Origin: Rhodospirillales bacterium
GTDB taxonomy: Bacteria; Pseudomonadota; Alphaproteobacteria; Acetobacterales; Acetobacteraceae
Direction of reading: 5' to 3'
DNA length: 64,000 nt
NCBI GenBank assembly: GCA_947460455.1
Contig: CANHKG010000003.1
Coordinates: 1 to 64,000, forward strand
Numbering within the stretch: the stretch's first letter is position 1; each line of letters opens with the position of its first letter. This document shows, piece by piece, positions 26,004 through 34,960 of this stretch. Both the position numbers and the translations under genes were made by a program. The notes under the pieces were generated by a model, which saw only the letters and a list, made by a program, of their open reading frames with translations, was not told the DNA's origin and ran no database searches.

Positions 26004-28163
26004 TTATTCGCTGAAGCGCAGAACCACGTTGCGGATCATCCGCGACACCTGGTTATCGAAATTGTTCCACGGCAGGCTGCCGCAGAAGGTGATCGAGCCC
26101 ACCGAGAACACCGCCCCACCCCGCGCCGTGGTGAAATACACCATGTCGCTGCGGATCAGCGGATCCGGCGCATTGCTCATCTTGTTCTCGCGCGGCTGCA
26201 ACACGTCCTCCGGCGTCACCCCGAAATGCGCCTGGTGCCCCTCCGACCGGCACAGCACCACGGTGTTCGGCGGCGAGCCCAGCAACGGATCGGCCCGGTC
26301 CAACTCGAACCCCGCCGCGCCGCCACCCGAGAACCCGAAATCGCCAATCACCTCGCCGTCCACGCCGTCAAAAATCCACGCCACCTCCGGCGCGAAACTC
26401 TCCGGCAGCCGCCGGTAGTAGCTCCCCTCGAACCGCCCCTGCGCCGAGAACCCTACCCCCGCCAACTTCTGCGGCGCCCGATCCTGCCGCCGCCACAACC
26501 CGCCATACCCGCCATCGAACTGGTGGTAGTATTCGCCCGGGTCAGCCGCCCAGGCCCGCGTGCCAGACTCCGTCCGCCGCAACTCCAACGTTCCCGGCAC
26601 CGCGGCGCTCACCGCCACCCGCCAGTAAAACCCGTTGCCGCCGAGATACACCAACCGCCCACCATCCGCCGTGAAGTCCCGCAGCGCATCCAGCGTGCCG
26701 AGGCTTTGATACTCGGGATGAGACGGCGTCAGCACCACCTTGTAGCGCGCCAGCAGATCCGCCCCTTCCGCCTCCACATCGTGGTCGGTGATCGCATCCC
26801 ACGCGATCCCCATCGCATCCAGCCAGGCCGCCAGATGCATATCCGCCGGAAAATGCCGAAGGCCGGAGCCACGCTGGTCCGGATACGCCAGATACCCCGG
26901 CCGAAACGTCAGGATCGGCCGCAGATGCGACGAATGCGCCACGCCAGACCCATCGGCGTGCCAATTATAGGTGGAAAGCCCAAACTGCGGATTGTCTCCG
27001 GGATGATGCGGATAACTCCCAGGCCACGCCGCCCGCCGCTCCCGATACGCCTCGTCATAGTTGCCGCGGTCGTAGTTGGCGTACACCTGATACGTGTAGG
27101 TCGAGAACAACAACGCCACCTTCGCCGTCGCCGTCCCCGCAGGCGGCAGCACGAAAAACGGCACAACGTCCTCGTCCGTCCCCGCCCGCAGCCGAATGCC
27201 ATACACCCCGCTCGGCAGATCCGCCGGCACATCAAAGAAGAAATCCGTCTCCCACCCGCAATCGTACAGATCATCCTCATGGAAATGGATCGCGGCATAC
27301 TCGTCCGGCGCATGCCGCCAGTTCAGCTCCCGCCCACTCCAGAACGCCCCACGGCTGGCACGCGTCGGCATGTTCACCAACCGCCCATGCCGCCGATGCG
27401 GCCCCTGGTCCAGAATCTCCGCCGTATCCTGGCCCAGCGCGAAGTTCCACCAGGCATGAACATGTGTCCGAGGCATCTGCCCCGGCTCCACGATCCCCGG
27501 CGCCCCCGCCCGGTCGCCGTCGAGAATCAGCGGGTGCTCAAGCCGCCCGTTGAAGTGGTCCTTGGGGGTGCCGTCCGCATCCGGCGCGGCGGCAAGCAGC
27601 AGCCGTCCCGGCGCCGAAACCGAGCCATCCGCCGTTGCGTAGAGCAGAGAGCCGGCCATGCCGCCATGGCCCCAATCCTCGTGCAGCTTGTCGACCGTGA
27701 GGCCCACGGCCGCAGGGCCGACAGACAGACGAAGCTGATACCAGCGGCGTTCGAGGAACGGGCATTCCTGCCGCAGCTCCTGGTCGCCGAACCGCAGCAC
27801 AACCCCGTCGCGCGCGATGTGCAGCGACACGCCTTCCCAGCCCAGCACCGCCTGCGGCCGCCCATCGAGCAACCAGGGCTGCACCCTAATGCACAGCGTC
27901 CAATGCCGCCCCAGCGGCAGCCCGGCCACGTCGATCTCCGCATGGGACCCACGCAGGGCCCACTGGAACCGCCCCGTGTAGCTGCCGGCAAAGGCGGCGG
28001 GAACATCCTCGAAGCGCATGCCCGGCCCTGCCGGATTGGGATCGGCGCTGCGGATGCGCACAAGATCGGCGCGGTACTCCGGATGCGTGGTCGAAGCCTT
28101 CAGCGCAATGCCGCCACCGGCACGAACCGAAAACCGGTCGGCATACCCGATCAGCGGTATCAT
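26004..28163 (-). CDS. N,N-dimethylformamidase-type large subunit
   Basis: A 719-residue protein matching the large subunit of N,N-dimethylformamidase, an iron-dependent amidohydrolase. Residues about 60-260 form a LamG-like beta-sandwich. The second half carries the conserved segments LLFSTYTYQVYANYD, GLSTYNWHADGSG, LTPSHPEYQS, LVYLGGNGFYWRV and CRSEGHQAHFG. The tyrosines of SHPEY and GFYW and the glutamate of SEGH are candidates for the Tyr-Tyr-Glu iron site known in this family. No small subunit is encoded nearby. It overlaps the aminotransferase stop by 4 bp. The real substrate is unknown. Confidence 0.8.
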   Translation of the reverse strand: MIPLIGYADRFSVRAGGGIALKASTTHPEYRADLVRIRSADPNPAGPGMRFEDVPAAFAGSYTGRFQWALRGSHAEIDVAGLPLGRHWTLCIRVQPWLLDGRPQAVLGWEGVSLHIARDGVVLRFGDQELRQECPFLERRWYQLRLSVGPAAVGLTVDKLHEDWGHGGMAGSLLYATADGSVSAPGRLLLAAAPDADGTPKDHFNGRLEHPLILDGDRAGAPGIVEPGQMPRTHVHAWWNFALGQDTAEILDQGPHRRHGRLVNMPTRASRGAFWSGRELNWRHAPDEYAAIHFHEDDLYDCGWETDFFFDVPADLPSGVYGIRLRAGTDEDVVPFFVLPPAGTATAKVALLFSTYTYQVYANYDRGNYDEAYRERRAAWPGSYPHHPGDNPQFGLSTYNWHADGSGVAHSSHLRPILTFRPGYLAYPDQRGSGLRHFPADMHLAAWLDAMGIAWDAITDHDVEAEGADLLARYKVVLTPSHPEYQSLGTLDALRDFTADGGRLVYLGGNGFYWRVAVSAAVPGTLELRRTESGTRAWAADPGEYYHQFDGGYGGLWRRQDRAPQKLAGVGFSAQGRFEGSYYRRLPESFAPEVAWIFDGVDGEVIGDFGFSGGGAAGFELDRADPLLGSPPNTVVLCRSEGHQAHFGVTPEDVLQPRENKMSNAPDPLIRSDMVYFTTARGGAVFSVGSITFCGSLPWNNFDNQVSRMIRNVVLRFSE

Positions 28164-29503
28164 GCGGCCTCCCGCGGCAGGGTCTCCAGCGCCGCGGTGA
28201 AGCGCCGCATCATCTCGTCGATCTCCGCTTCCGTGATGATCAGCGGCGGCGAGAAGTTGATCGTATCCCCCACCACCCGCAGCAGCAGCCCCTGCTCCAT
28301 CATCGCCTGCATCATCGCCTGCCCCCGCACCCCCGGCTGCCCCTTCAACGGATGCAACTGCACCGCGCCGCCCAGCCCCAGCGCCCGCGTATTGAACACC
28401 AGCTCATGGCCGGAAAGCCCATGGATCAACCGGTGCAGCCGTGGCGACACGCGCTGCACATGCCCCACCAGATCCCGCTCCTCGATGATCTCCAGCATCC
28501 GCAACGCCACGGCCGCGGCCACGGGATGCCCGGCATAGGTCGCCGCATGAGGCATGGTGCCGATCACGTCCGACGCCTGCTCCAGCACATCGTAGAATTC
28601 GCCCGACATCACGATGGCCGAGATCGGCATGTAGGCCGCCGACAACGCCTTGGCGAGCGACATGCAATCCGGCGTGAACCCGAAGGTCTCGGCCGCGAAC
28701 ATGTGCCCGGTGCGGCAGAACCCGGTGATCACCTCGTCATCGAAGAACAGCACCCCATACCGCGCCAGGATCTCCTGCAAACCCGTGAGATACCCCTGCG
28801 GCGGCAAAACACAGCCGGCGGAATACGAAACGGGATCCAGGATCATCGCCCCCACCGTCTCCGGCCCCGCCTGCTCGATGGTCTGCTCCACCTCCAGAAG
28901 CATCCGCGCGGTGAACTCCGCCTCGCTCTCCCCCTCCAGCGCGCGGTTCACGAAATCCGGCTGGCCCACCGTCAGCACATCGTCCATCGGCAGGTTGAAC
29001 GCCGCGGCCGTGCCCGGAAACCCACCCAGCGCCGCCGTGGCCATGGTGCCGCCATGGTAGCTGCCGGTGCGCGCGATCACCTTGGTGCGCTTCGGCTGGC
29101 CCAGATAGGCGTTGCGGAAGCGCATGAACTTCATCAGGAAGTCGTTGGCCTCCGACCCCGTGGAGGCAAACGCCACCCGCGCATCCTTCATCGGCGCCAA
29201 CGCCGCCAGCTTCTCGCCCAGCGCCAACGCCGCCGGCACCGTGCGATACACGCCAGAGGCATAGGCCGGCAGCGACCGCATCTGCCGCACCGCCGCCTCC
29301 ACCAGCTCCTCGTCCGAAAAGCCCAGCGCCGCGCAATAGAAGCTGGCCGTGCCCTCCATGTATTCGCGGCCATTCTCGTCGATCAGGAAGATCCCGCGCC
29401 CGCGCTCGATCACCATCGGCCGCGTGGTGCGGGCCCGGCGCAGATTGGTGAAGCCGATCAGCGCCGCATTGTCCGGCGTGTTGTCGCCACGGGAAATCCG
29501 CAT
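28160..29503 (-). CDS. Class III (omega) aminotransferase
   Basis: A 447-residue PLP-dependent aminotransferase. Visible are FASTGSEANDFLMK, SYHGGTMATAALGG, FFDDEVITGFCRTG with the PLP-contacting aspartate, and SLAKALSAAYMPISA with the Schiff-base lysine. ATG 29503 is chosen; a GTG 12 bp further upstream is possible. It leads an operon with the dimethylformamidase-type protein and yqaA. This suggests successive steps on an amine or amide compound, but the substrate is not determined. Confidence 0.87.
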   Translation of the reverse strand: MRISRGDNTPDNAALIGFTNLRRARTTRPMVIERGRGIFLIDENGREYMEGTASFYCAALGFSDEELVEAAVRQMRSLPAYASGVYRTVPAALALGEKLAALAPMKDARVAFASTGSEANDFLMKFMRFRNAYLGQPKRTKVIARTGSYHGGTMATAALGGFPGTAAAFNLPMDDVLTVGQPDFVNRALEGESEAEFTARMLLEVEQTIEQAGPETVGAMILDPVSYSAGCVLPPQGYLTGLQEILARYGVLFFDDEVITGFCRTGHMFAAETFGFTPDCMSLAKALSAAYMPISAIVMSGEFYDVLEQASDVIGTMPHAATYAGHPVAAAVALRMLEIIEERDLVGHVQRVSPRLHRLIHGLSGHELVFNTRALGLGGAVQLHPLKGQPGVRGQAMMQAMMEQGLLLRVVGDTINFSPPLIITEAEIDEMMRRFTAALETLPREAA

Positions 29504-29641
29504 CCTGGGCCTCACCTGTTGCGTGCCAGGCCAGCGTGGCCAGCGGCGGCAGCCACGTCAATCACGCGGTTGGCGCGGCCGCCGCTCTGCCTGATACTCG
29601 CTGAAACGGCGCGCCACTCCCGGCCGCCAGGGAGACGTCGC

Positions 29642-30268
29642 ATGAGCATCGAGTTCTGGACCTGGAACACCCCGAACGGCCGCAAGATCAGCGCGGCGCT
29701 GGAGGAGATGGGGCTGGCTTACGACGTGAAGCCGGTGAACATCTCCAAGAACGAGCAGTTCAACCCCGAGTTCCTGAAGTTCTCGCCCAACAACCGCATC
29801 CCCGCCATCGTCGACCCCGACGGCCCCGGCGGCAAGCCGATCACCGTGTTCGAAAGTGGCGCGATCCTGATCTATCTCGGCGCCAAGACCGGCAAGTTCT
29901 GGCCTTCGGATATCCGCGCCCAGGTGCCGGTGCTGGAATGGCTGATGTGGCAGATGGCCGGCTTCGGCCCCATGCCCGGCCAGGTGCACCACTTCCTGAT
30001 GGTGGAAAACGAGCAGGACCGCCGCTACGGGCTGGAGCGCTACAGCAAGGAAACCCGCCGCCTGTACGGCGTGGCCGACCGCCGCCTGGCCGAGGTGGAA
30101 TTCTTCGCCGGCGACATTTCGATCGCCGATTTCGCCATCCTCGGCTGGGCCTGGCGCCACGAACGCCACCTGGTGGACCTGGCCGATTTCCCGAACGTGA
30201 AGCGCTGGTACGAAACCATGATGGCCCGCCCCGCCACCAAGCGCGGCTTCGAAGTGGCGCTGAGCTAG
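29642..30268 (+). CDS. Glutathione S-transferase family protein
   Basis: A 208-residue soluble protein with a thioredoxin-like N-terminal domain (IEFWTWNTPNGRKISAALEEMGLAYDV) and the cis-proline and gamma-loop region NNRIPAIVDPDG followed by VFESGAILIYLG. The helical C-terminal domain follows, with DISIADFAILGW. It resembles YghU/YfcG-type enzymes, which act as disulfide-bond reductases. It starts after GGGAGA. It is the last chromosomal gene before the tRNA-Ser locus. Confidence 0.88.
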   Translation: MSIEFWTWNTPNGRKISAALEEMGLAYDVKPVNISKNEQFNPEFLKFSPNNRIPAIVDPDGPGGKPITVFESGAILIYLGAKTGKFWPSDIRAQVPVLEWLMWQMAGFGPMPGQVHHFLMVENEQDRRYGLERYSKETRRLYGVADRRLAEVEFFAGDISIADFAILGWAWRHERHLVDLADFPNVKRWYETMMARPATKRGFEVALS

Positions 30269-30363
30269 ATTGGAGACTCTGGGTGGCGCGCGGGGCATTT
30301 GACGCTCCGCACGCCAGCCCCTAGAAGGACCGCAGCAAACGTCGTGTGACCATTGCTCCAGGC

Positions 30364-30455
30364 GGAGGGGTGGCCGAGCGGCTGAAGGCGACGGTTTGCT
30401 AAATCGTTGTACGGGTTAAACCGTACCGTGGGTTCGAATCCCATCCCCTCCGCCA
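30364..30455 (+). tRNA. tRNA-Ser (anticodon GCU)
   Basis: A 92-nt class II tRNA. The acceptor stem GGAGGGG pairs with CCCCTCC, with discriminator G and encoded CCA. The D arm is TGGCCGAGCGGCTGAAGGC, the anticodon loop TTGCTAA gives anticodon GCT, a long variable arm GTACGGG...CCGTAC follows, and the T loop is GGTTCGAATCC. The long variable arm and anticodon give tRNA-Ser reading AGC/AGU. Its 3' end is the attachment target of both downstream elements and remains intact. Confidence 0.96.
30440..30455 (+). other. attL core of element 1 (3' end of tRNA-Ser)
   Basis: The 16-bp core CCCATCCCCTCCGCCA covers the T-stem end, acceptor strand and CCA of the tRNA. It is repeated exactly at 44666-44681, and 14 bp of it recurs at 52322-52335. 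tRNA 3' ends are standard targets of tyrosine integrases, and an integrase gene lies before each of the two repeats. Confidence 0.88.
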
Positions 30456-30516
30456 ACTCTCCCCTCAGACGAAACTTGCAGTCTGGAACAGCGAACTTTT
30501 CGTTGCCTTGCAGCAT

Positions 30517-30537
30517 TGCTCCCACCCCTGCTCCCAC
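30517..30537 (+). promoter_or_regulatory. Left arm-type site pair of element 1
   Basis: Two copies of TGCTCCCAC separated by CCC (12-bp period). The identical 21-bp sequence occurs in the same orientation at 44566-44586 near the other end. It is 61 bp inside the attL core. The 348 bp between the tRNA and hsdR hold no other feature that I can support. Confidence 0.6.
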
Positions 30538-30803
30538 CTCGCACGCCCACCCCGCCCGATCCTGTGCCGTTCTCATGGACACGCCCCGGCTTCCTGCGGC
30601 CCCCCTGGGAGCGACTCCCCGCCCTCCATCGACGGAACCAGGATGTGTTGCACCGCGACGGTGCCTATCGTCCGAGAAGCTGGGCGTCCTCACCGCGTCC
30701 CGCCTCCTCCGGATTATCGAGGGGGCGGGGGGCAGGTCCTCGCCCTGGCCCGCGCCCTGGGGTCCTGCCTGCCGGCTACAGGTCGAGCGAGTAGCACAAC
30801 ACG

Positions 30804-33800
30804 TCAGTGAGGCCCTGCACCGACACCTCCACCAGAAGCCTGTCGCCCGAACACGAACTGCCAAGTCTCCTCGACCTTCAAGTTCCAAAGCTCTTCGGGG
30901 TAGGGTTCCTCGGGAAGTTCGTTCAGGACCTGCTTGATGGTCCACTGGACGGCTGCTCGGGTCTGCTGCCGCTGTCGCCACTGGAAGACGCCGACATGGT
31001 CTTGCAGCTTGGCCAACAGTTCCTTGGCGACCTTCTTCACCTGGAGCGTCTGGGCCTTCGTCAGCTTGGGCTCTGGGCGGGTCAGAAGGTCGTAGATGGC
31101 CAGCTCCTCCTCCGTCAGTTCCTCCCTGGCGGCCCTCCCGTCCTCCTCGTTCAGGGTCTTGATGAAGTCCTTGAGGCGCTCGAAGGCCTGCTCCACGTTG
31201 CCGCTGGCGGCGTTGTATTCGTCGATCAGCTTCTCCAGCTTCTCGATCAGGTCCACCCGTGTGGGGTTCTTCGCGGCCATCTCCTGGGCCTTCTGAGTGG
31301 CCTGGGTCCGGAGTTCGTCGATGGTGGTCCTGGGGGCCTTCGCGAAGGCGGCGGCCAGTGCCTCGAAGTCGATGGTCGAGAGGTCCACCGCGCCCTCGGC
31401 AGGTCCGCCCTCGGGGATCGGAGCGGTGATCTCCACGCCTAGAACGTTCTGGTCCAGCAGCGCCTCGATCTGGGCTGCCAGTGCGGAGATGTCGGCGGGG
31501 CCGAGATGGTTGCGGATCGCTTGGGCGACCACTGCGACAGCGGCCACACGGCGCAGGAAGGGGGCTGCCCGCTCATCCGGCAGCACGGCGCCATACGCCC
31601 TCACAGCGGCATCAGCGCGCCTCAGGAACCCTCTGCGGAGGTCGTCAGGGGCCAACAGGGCCTCCTTCGCCTGGCCAATCCGCTGGGCTCGCTGCAGCTT
31701 CTCCACGTCGAGAATGGCCGAGGTGTCCACACCGTGCTGGGTGCAGTAGCCCTCGACATCGGCCAGCGCCTCCTCCAGCTGCTCCACCAGGGCCAGCTTG
31801 TCCCGGATCGGCTTGGCCTCGCCCTTCGGCGCGCCGTAGATCGCCAGGGCGTCCTGCAGGTTCGCGAAGACGCCCACGTAGTCCACGATGGTCCCGGCCC
31901 GTTTCCCAGGGGCATTCCGGTTCGCCCTGGCGATGGTCTGCATCAGGGTGTGGTTCTTCATCGGCTTGTCGAGATAGACGGTGCTGCAGGTCGGCACATC
32001 GAAGCCCGTGATCCACATCGCGCAAACGAACACCAGCCGTAGCGGATGCTTGGCGTCCTTGAAGTCCCGGTCCAGGTCCTCCTCAACCATCCGCTTGCGG
32101 TGCGGAGTGATGTCCAAGCCCCTGGCCTTCATCTCCTCAATCTCGCCCTGGCCCTGGCTGACCACCACGGCCATGTCGGTCTCGCGCAGCCAGGCCAGCC
32201 GCTCCGCCAGGGTCTCACGCACATCCTGAGGGGCCTTCGCCAGGGCGGCCTCCTCCTCCACCAGCATCGCCTTCCAGGCCGCCGTAGCCTTCATCCACAT
32301 CCGCACCGCCGTGGCCTTGTCGATCGCCACGAACATGGCCTTGCCGCGATAGCCTCGGCCGGCGAAGTGCCGCACCAGGTCGGCCGCGATCTTGTCCAGC
32401 CGGTCCTCGCGGGTGATCAGATGATACTGCTTCCCGAATTGGGCCTGGACCTTCTTCTCCTGATCCTCATCAAGCGACGCCTCGTCCAGCAGGGCCTGCA
32501 ACTCCTCCTGCAGGTCCTCCTTGGCCAGTTGCAGTTCAGGCTGCCGGCTCTCGTAGAACAGCGGGACGGTGGCCCCATCGGCAACCGACTGGGCGAAGTT
32601 GTAGATCGACACGTAATCGCCGAAGACCTCGCGGGTCTTCTCCTCGCCGGCCATCAGGGGCGTCCCGGTGAACCCAAGGAACGCGGCGTTGGGCAGGGCG
32701 GCGCGCATGTTGGCGGCAAGCTGGGCATATTGGCTGCGGTGTGCCTCATCGGTGATGACGATCACGTCGTCGCGGTCCGACAGCAGGGGCATTGCCTCGC
32801 CCCTATCGGTCCCGAACTTTTGGATCAGCGTGAACAGGTAACGCTGCTGGCCCTTCAGTTTCACCCGCAGGTCCGCCCCGCTCTGCGCCTGACAGTCCTT
32901 GGCCGTCAGGGAACCGAAGGCGCCGATCGAGGCGAAGGTGCCGGCGATCTGGTCGTCCAGTTCGGTCCGGTCGGTGACCACCACGAAGGACCAGTTGTTC
33001 CCCACGGTCCGCAGCACCTTCTCGGCGAAGAAGGCCATCGACAGGCTCTTGCCGGAACCCTGGGTGTGCCAGAAGACACCCAGCTTGCCCTGGCGCTCCC
33101 GCACGTCCCGCACCGCCGCGATGGCCCGGTTTACCCCCAGCACCTGGTGGTTCTTACCGAGTACCTTCCGGACACCCTGCGGGTCGACCGCGACGGGCAC
33201 CTCCTGGAACACCGTGAAGTTCTCCACCAGGTCCAGGAAGCGCTCCGGCGTGCAGGTGCCCCGGAGCATCGTCTCCAGGCCTGGTCGCTCGTCTTCGTCT
33301 TCGTCGGCCTCCTTGGTCCAGGGAGCGTAGAGGGCCAGTGGTGCATGGCTGGGGCCCATCACCGCCTCGTAGCCGTTGGACAGCACCACGAAGGCATTGG
33401 CGTGGAACAGGCGAGGGATGGTGTCTCGGTAGTCCTTGATGTTTTTCTCGTAGGCCTCTGCCAGCTTCACGTGTACCGCCTTCAACTCCACCAGCAACAG
33501 CGGCATGCCGTTGACGAAGCCCACCAAGTCTGGGCGGCGTACGTAGAGGTCGCTGTGGACCCAGACCTGCGATCCGAGGAAGAAGTCGTTGGCCCGTGGG
33601 TTGCGCCAATTGATCAGCCAGACCCGCTCATCCCGGAACGTGCCGTCGGGGTTCCTCACCTGCACCGGAACGCCATCTCGCAGCAGCCTCGACAGGTCTC
33701 GATTGGCCTGCACGGGCAGCATGGCGGTGCGCGGGTCGGTCACCTCGTCGATCGCCTGCTGGATGGCCTCTGCCGGCAAGTCGGGGTTCAGCCTGCTGAC

Positions 33801-34001
33801 CGCCGAGAGCATACGGGCAGGCAGGTAGGGGGTCTTGAAGGTCAGCCGCCCGGTCGAGTTCGCGGGGCCTGGGGTCTCGCCGAATAGATTGGCCGTTGAC
33901 CAGCCCAACGCCTGCAGCAGTTCAATCGCCGGAGCCTCCACGAGGGTGTCCTCGGTAGAGATAGACGACAGGATCGAGCCGGACACGTCGCGTTGGGCCA
34001 T
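30804..34001 (-). CDS. hsdR: Type I restriction enzyme subunit R
   Basis: A 1065-residue translocase-nuclease. The N-terminal PD-(D/E)xK nuclease is seen as D158 with E172-L-K174 (RRPDLVGFVNG, LLLVELKA). The helicase core follows, with Walker A GSGKS at 315-319, DEAH at 418-421 and GFTGTPL, then MWITGFDVPTCSTVYLDKPMKNHTLMQTIARANR. A helical C-terminal region, possibly for HsdM contact, completes it. Its ATG shares one base with the TGA of the preceding gene. It is the last gene of the operon. Confidence 0.93.
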   Translation of the reverse strand: MAQRDVSGSILSSISTEDTLVEAPAIELLQALGWSTANLFGETPGPANSTGRLTFKTPYLPARMLSAVSRLNPDLPAEAIQQAIDEVTDPRTAMLPVQANRDLSRLLRDGVPVQVRNPDGTFRDERVWLINWRNPRANDFFLGSQVWVHSDLYVRRPDLVGFVNGMPLLLVELKAVHVKLAEAYEKNIKDYRDTIPRLFHANAFVVLSNGYEAVMGPSHAPLALYAPWTKEADEDEDERPGLETMLRGTCTPERFLDLVENFTVFQEVPVAVDPQGVRKVLGKNHQVLGVNRAIAAVRDVRERQGKLGVFWHTQGSGKSLSMAFFAEKVLRTVGNNWSFVVVTDRTELDDQIAGTFASIGAFGSLTAKDCQAQSGADLRVKLKGQQRYLFTLIQKFGTDRGEAMPLLSDRDDVIVITDEAHRSQYAQLAANMRAALPNAAFLGFTGTPLMAGEEKTREVFGDYVSIYNFAQSVADGATVPLFYESRQPELQLAKEDLQEELQALLDEASLDEDQEKKVQAQFGKQYHLITREDRLDKIAADLVRHFAGRGYRGKAMFVAIDKATAVRMWMKATAAWKAMLVEEEAALAKAPQDVRETLAERLAWLRETDMAVVVSQGQGEIEEMKARGLDITPHRKRMVEEDLDRDFKDAKHPLRLVFVCAMWITGFDVPTCSTVYLDKPMKNHTLMQTIARANRNAPGKRAGTIVDYVGVFANLQDALAIYGAPKGEAKPIRDKLALVEQLEEALADVEGYCTQHGVDTSAILDVEKLQRAQRIGQAKEALLAPDDLRRGFLRRADAAVRAYGAVLPDERAAPFLRRVAAVAVVAQAIRNHLGPADISALAAQIEALLDQNVLGVEITAPIPEGGPAEGAVDLSTIDFEALAAAFAKAPRTTIDELRTQATQKAQEMAAKNPTRVDLIEKLEKLIDEYNAASGNVEQAFERLKDFIKTLNEEDGRAAREELTEEELAIYDLLTRPEPKLTKAQTLQVKKVAKELLAKLQDHVGVFQWRQRQQTRAAVQWTIKQVLNELPEEPYPEELWNLKVEETWQFVFGRQASGGGVGAGPH

Positions 34002-34837
34002 CAGGGTTTCTCCCCGGCCAGCTTGTGCCAGCGTTGGTAGGCGAGGAAGAGTTCTTGACCCTTCCGAATTGCCCAGCCGCGATTGAGATATCGGCGAGCC
34101 TCCGGCAACAGGGCGCGGTCGAGGGTCTTTTCGTAGAGGTCGAGCATCGCGGCGGCGCGGTGGCAGCACAGCATGGACATCTCGTGATCGCTCGCGCGCA
34201 GGTAGGGGCCGGCCCGGTCGATCACGTTGCTCACGTCCAGGGACCGCTCGGGCTGCTTTGCGTGGCGCAGAAGAACCGCCAGCAGCAGGCGGCCGAGGGC
34301 GTCATGCTCGGGATACTTCTGGTCCTCGATAAGCTGGAGCCACCGGGTGAAGAAGGAAACCGCGGGCTTGTGCTGGCCGGCCTTCATCACCGCCTCGTAG
34401 ACCATGGACCGCTCCCGGGCGGGCGGCAGGTGCCCTTCGGTCTCCGACCGATGCAGGATGTCGGCAACCAGCAGGCGGTCATCGTCACTGGCGAAAGGGT
34501 CCGGTTGGAACCCGTGCTCCCGTAGCCAAGCCCTCACGTTCTTCAACGCGACCACCTGCGTCGGCAGGCCCTGCTGGATCATGTCGCGCAGGTCCCGCTT
34601 CACCTGCGGCACCACCAGGCAGCCTTGTCGCAGCACCGCCCATGCCCGGGTTGCGGTGGCGCCGCGCGGCTCGTCCAGCCTCACTTCCAGGATATCCTTG
34701 CGAACCGCGACGATCGGTAGGGGGTCTTCGCGCACCCCGTCATCGAGGCCGCAGTCCACCAGGGCGTTCCACTGGCTCTGCTCGGCATGGAGCAGCCACT
34801 GAAAGACATCCTCCCCGTTGATGTCGATCTCTGCCAC
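34001..34837 (-). CDS. Unknown protein encoded inside the type I restriction operon
   Basis: A 278-residue soluble protein not matched to a family. The first 90 residues look mixed alpha-beta (DVFQWLLHAEQSQWNALVDCGLDDG). The rest is helical with TPR-like spacing (FFTRWLQLIEDQKYPEHDALGRLLLAVLLRH; EARRYLNRGWAIRKGQELFLAYQRW). Its stop overlaps the hsdR start, so it is translated together with the endonuclease subunit. A control or accessory role in restriction is an inference from position alone. Confidence 0.75.
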   Translation of the reverse strand: MAEIDINGEDVFQWLLHAEQSQWNALVDCGLDDGVREDPLPIVAVRKDILEVRLDEPRGATATRAWAVLRQGCLVVPQVKRDLRDMIQQGLPTQVVALKNVRAWLREHGFQPDPFASDDDRLLVADILHRSETEGHLPPARERSMVYEAVMKAGQHKPAVSFFTRWLQLIEDQKYPEHDALGRLLLAVLLRHAKQPERSLDVSNVIDRAGPYLRASDHEMSMLCCHRAAAMLDLYEKTLDRALLPEARRYLNRGWAIRKGQELFLAYQRWHKLAGEKP

Positions 34838-34960
34838 GGCGTGCGTTCCTCATCCGGGCTGGCGGAGGCGAGGGGGCAGACCATCTGGCACCCCGTGGCA
34901 ACCTCCGGCCGGGGTGGGCAGGTGTATCGAAGAGGGGCGCTCGGAGGCTGCCATGGCGGC

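Noticed and set aside
26226-28538. 770-codon plus-strand open frame
   Set aside because: It lies opposite the dimethylformamidase-type gene and is a low-complexity Arg/Pro/His string with no family match.
32046-33887. 613-codon plus-strand open frame across hsdR
   Set aside because: Antisense shadow of the well-supported hsdR; composition is His/Gly/Val-rich without motifs.
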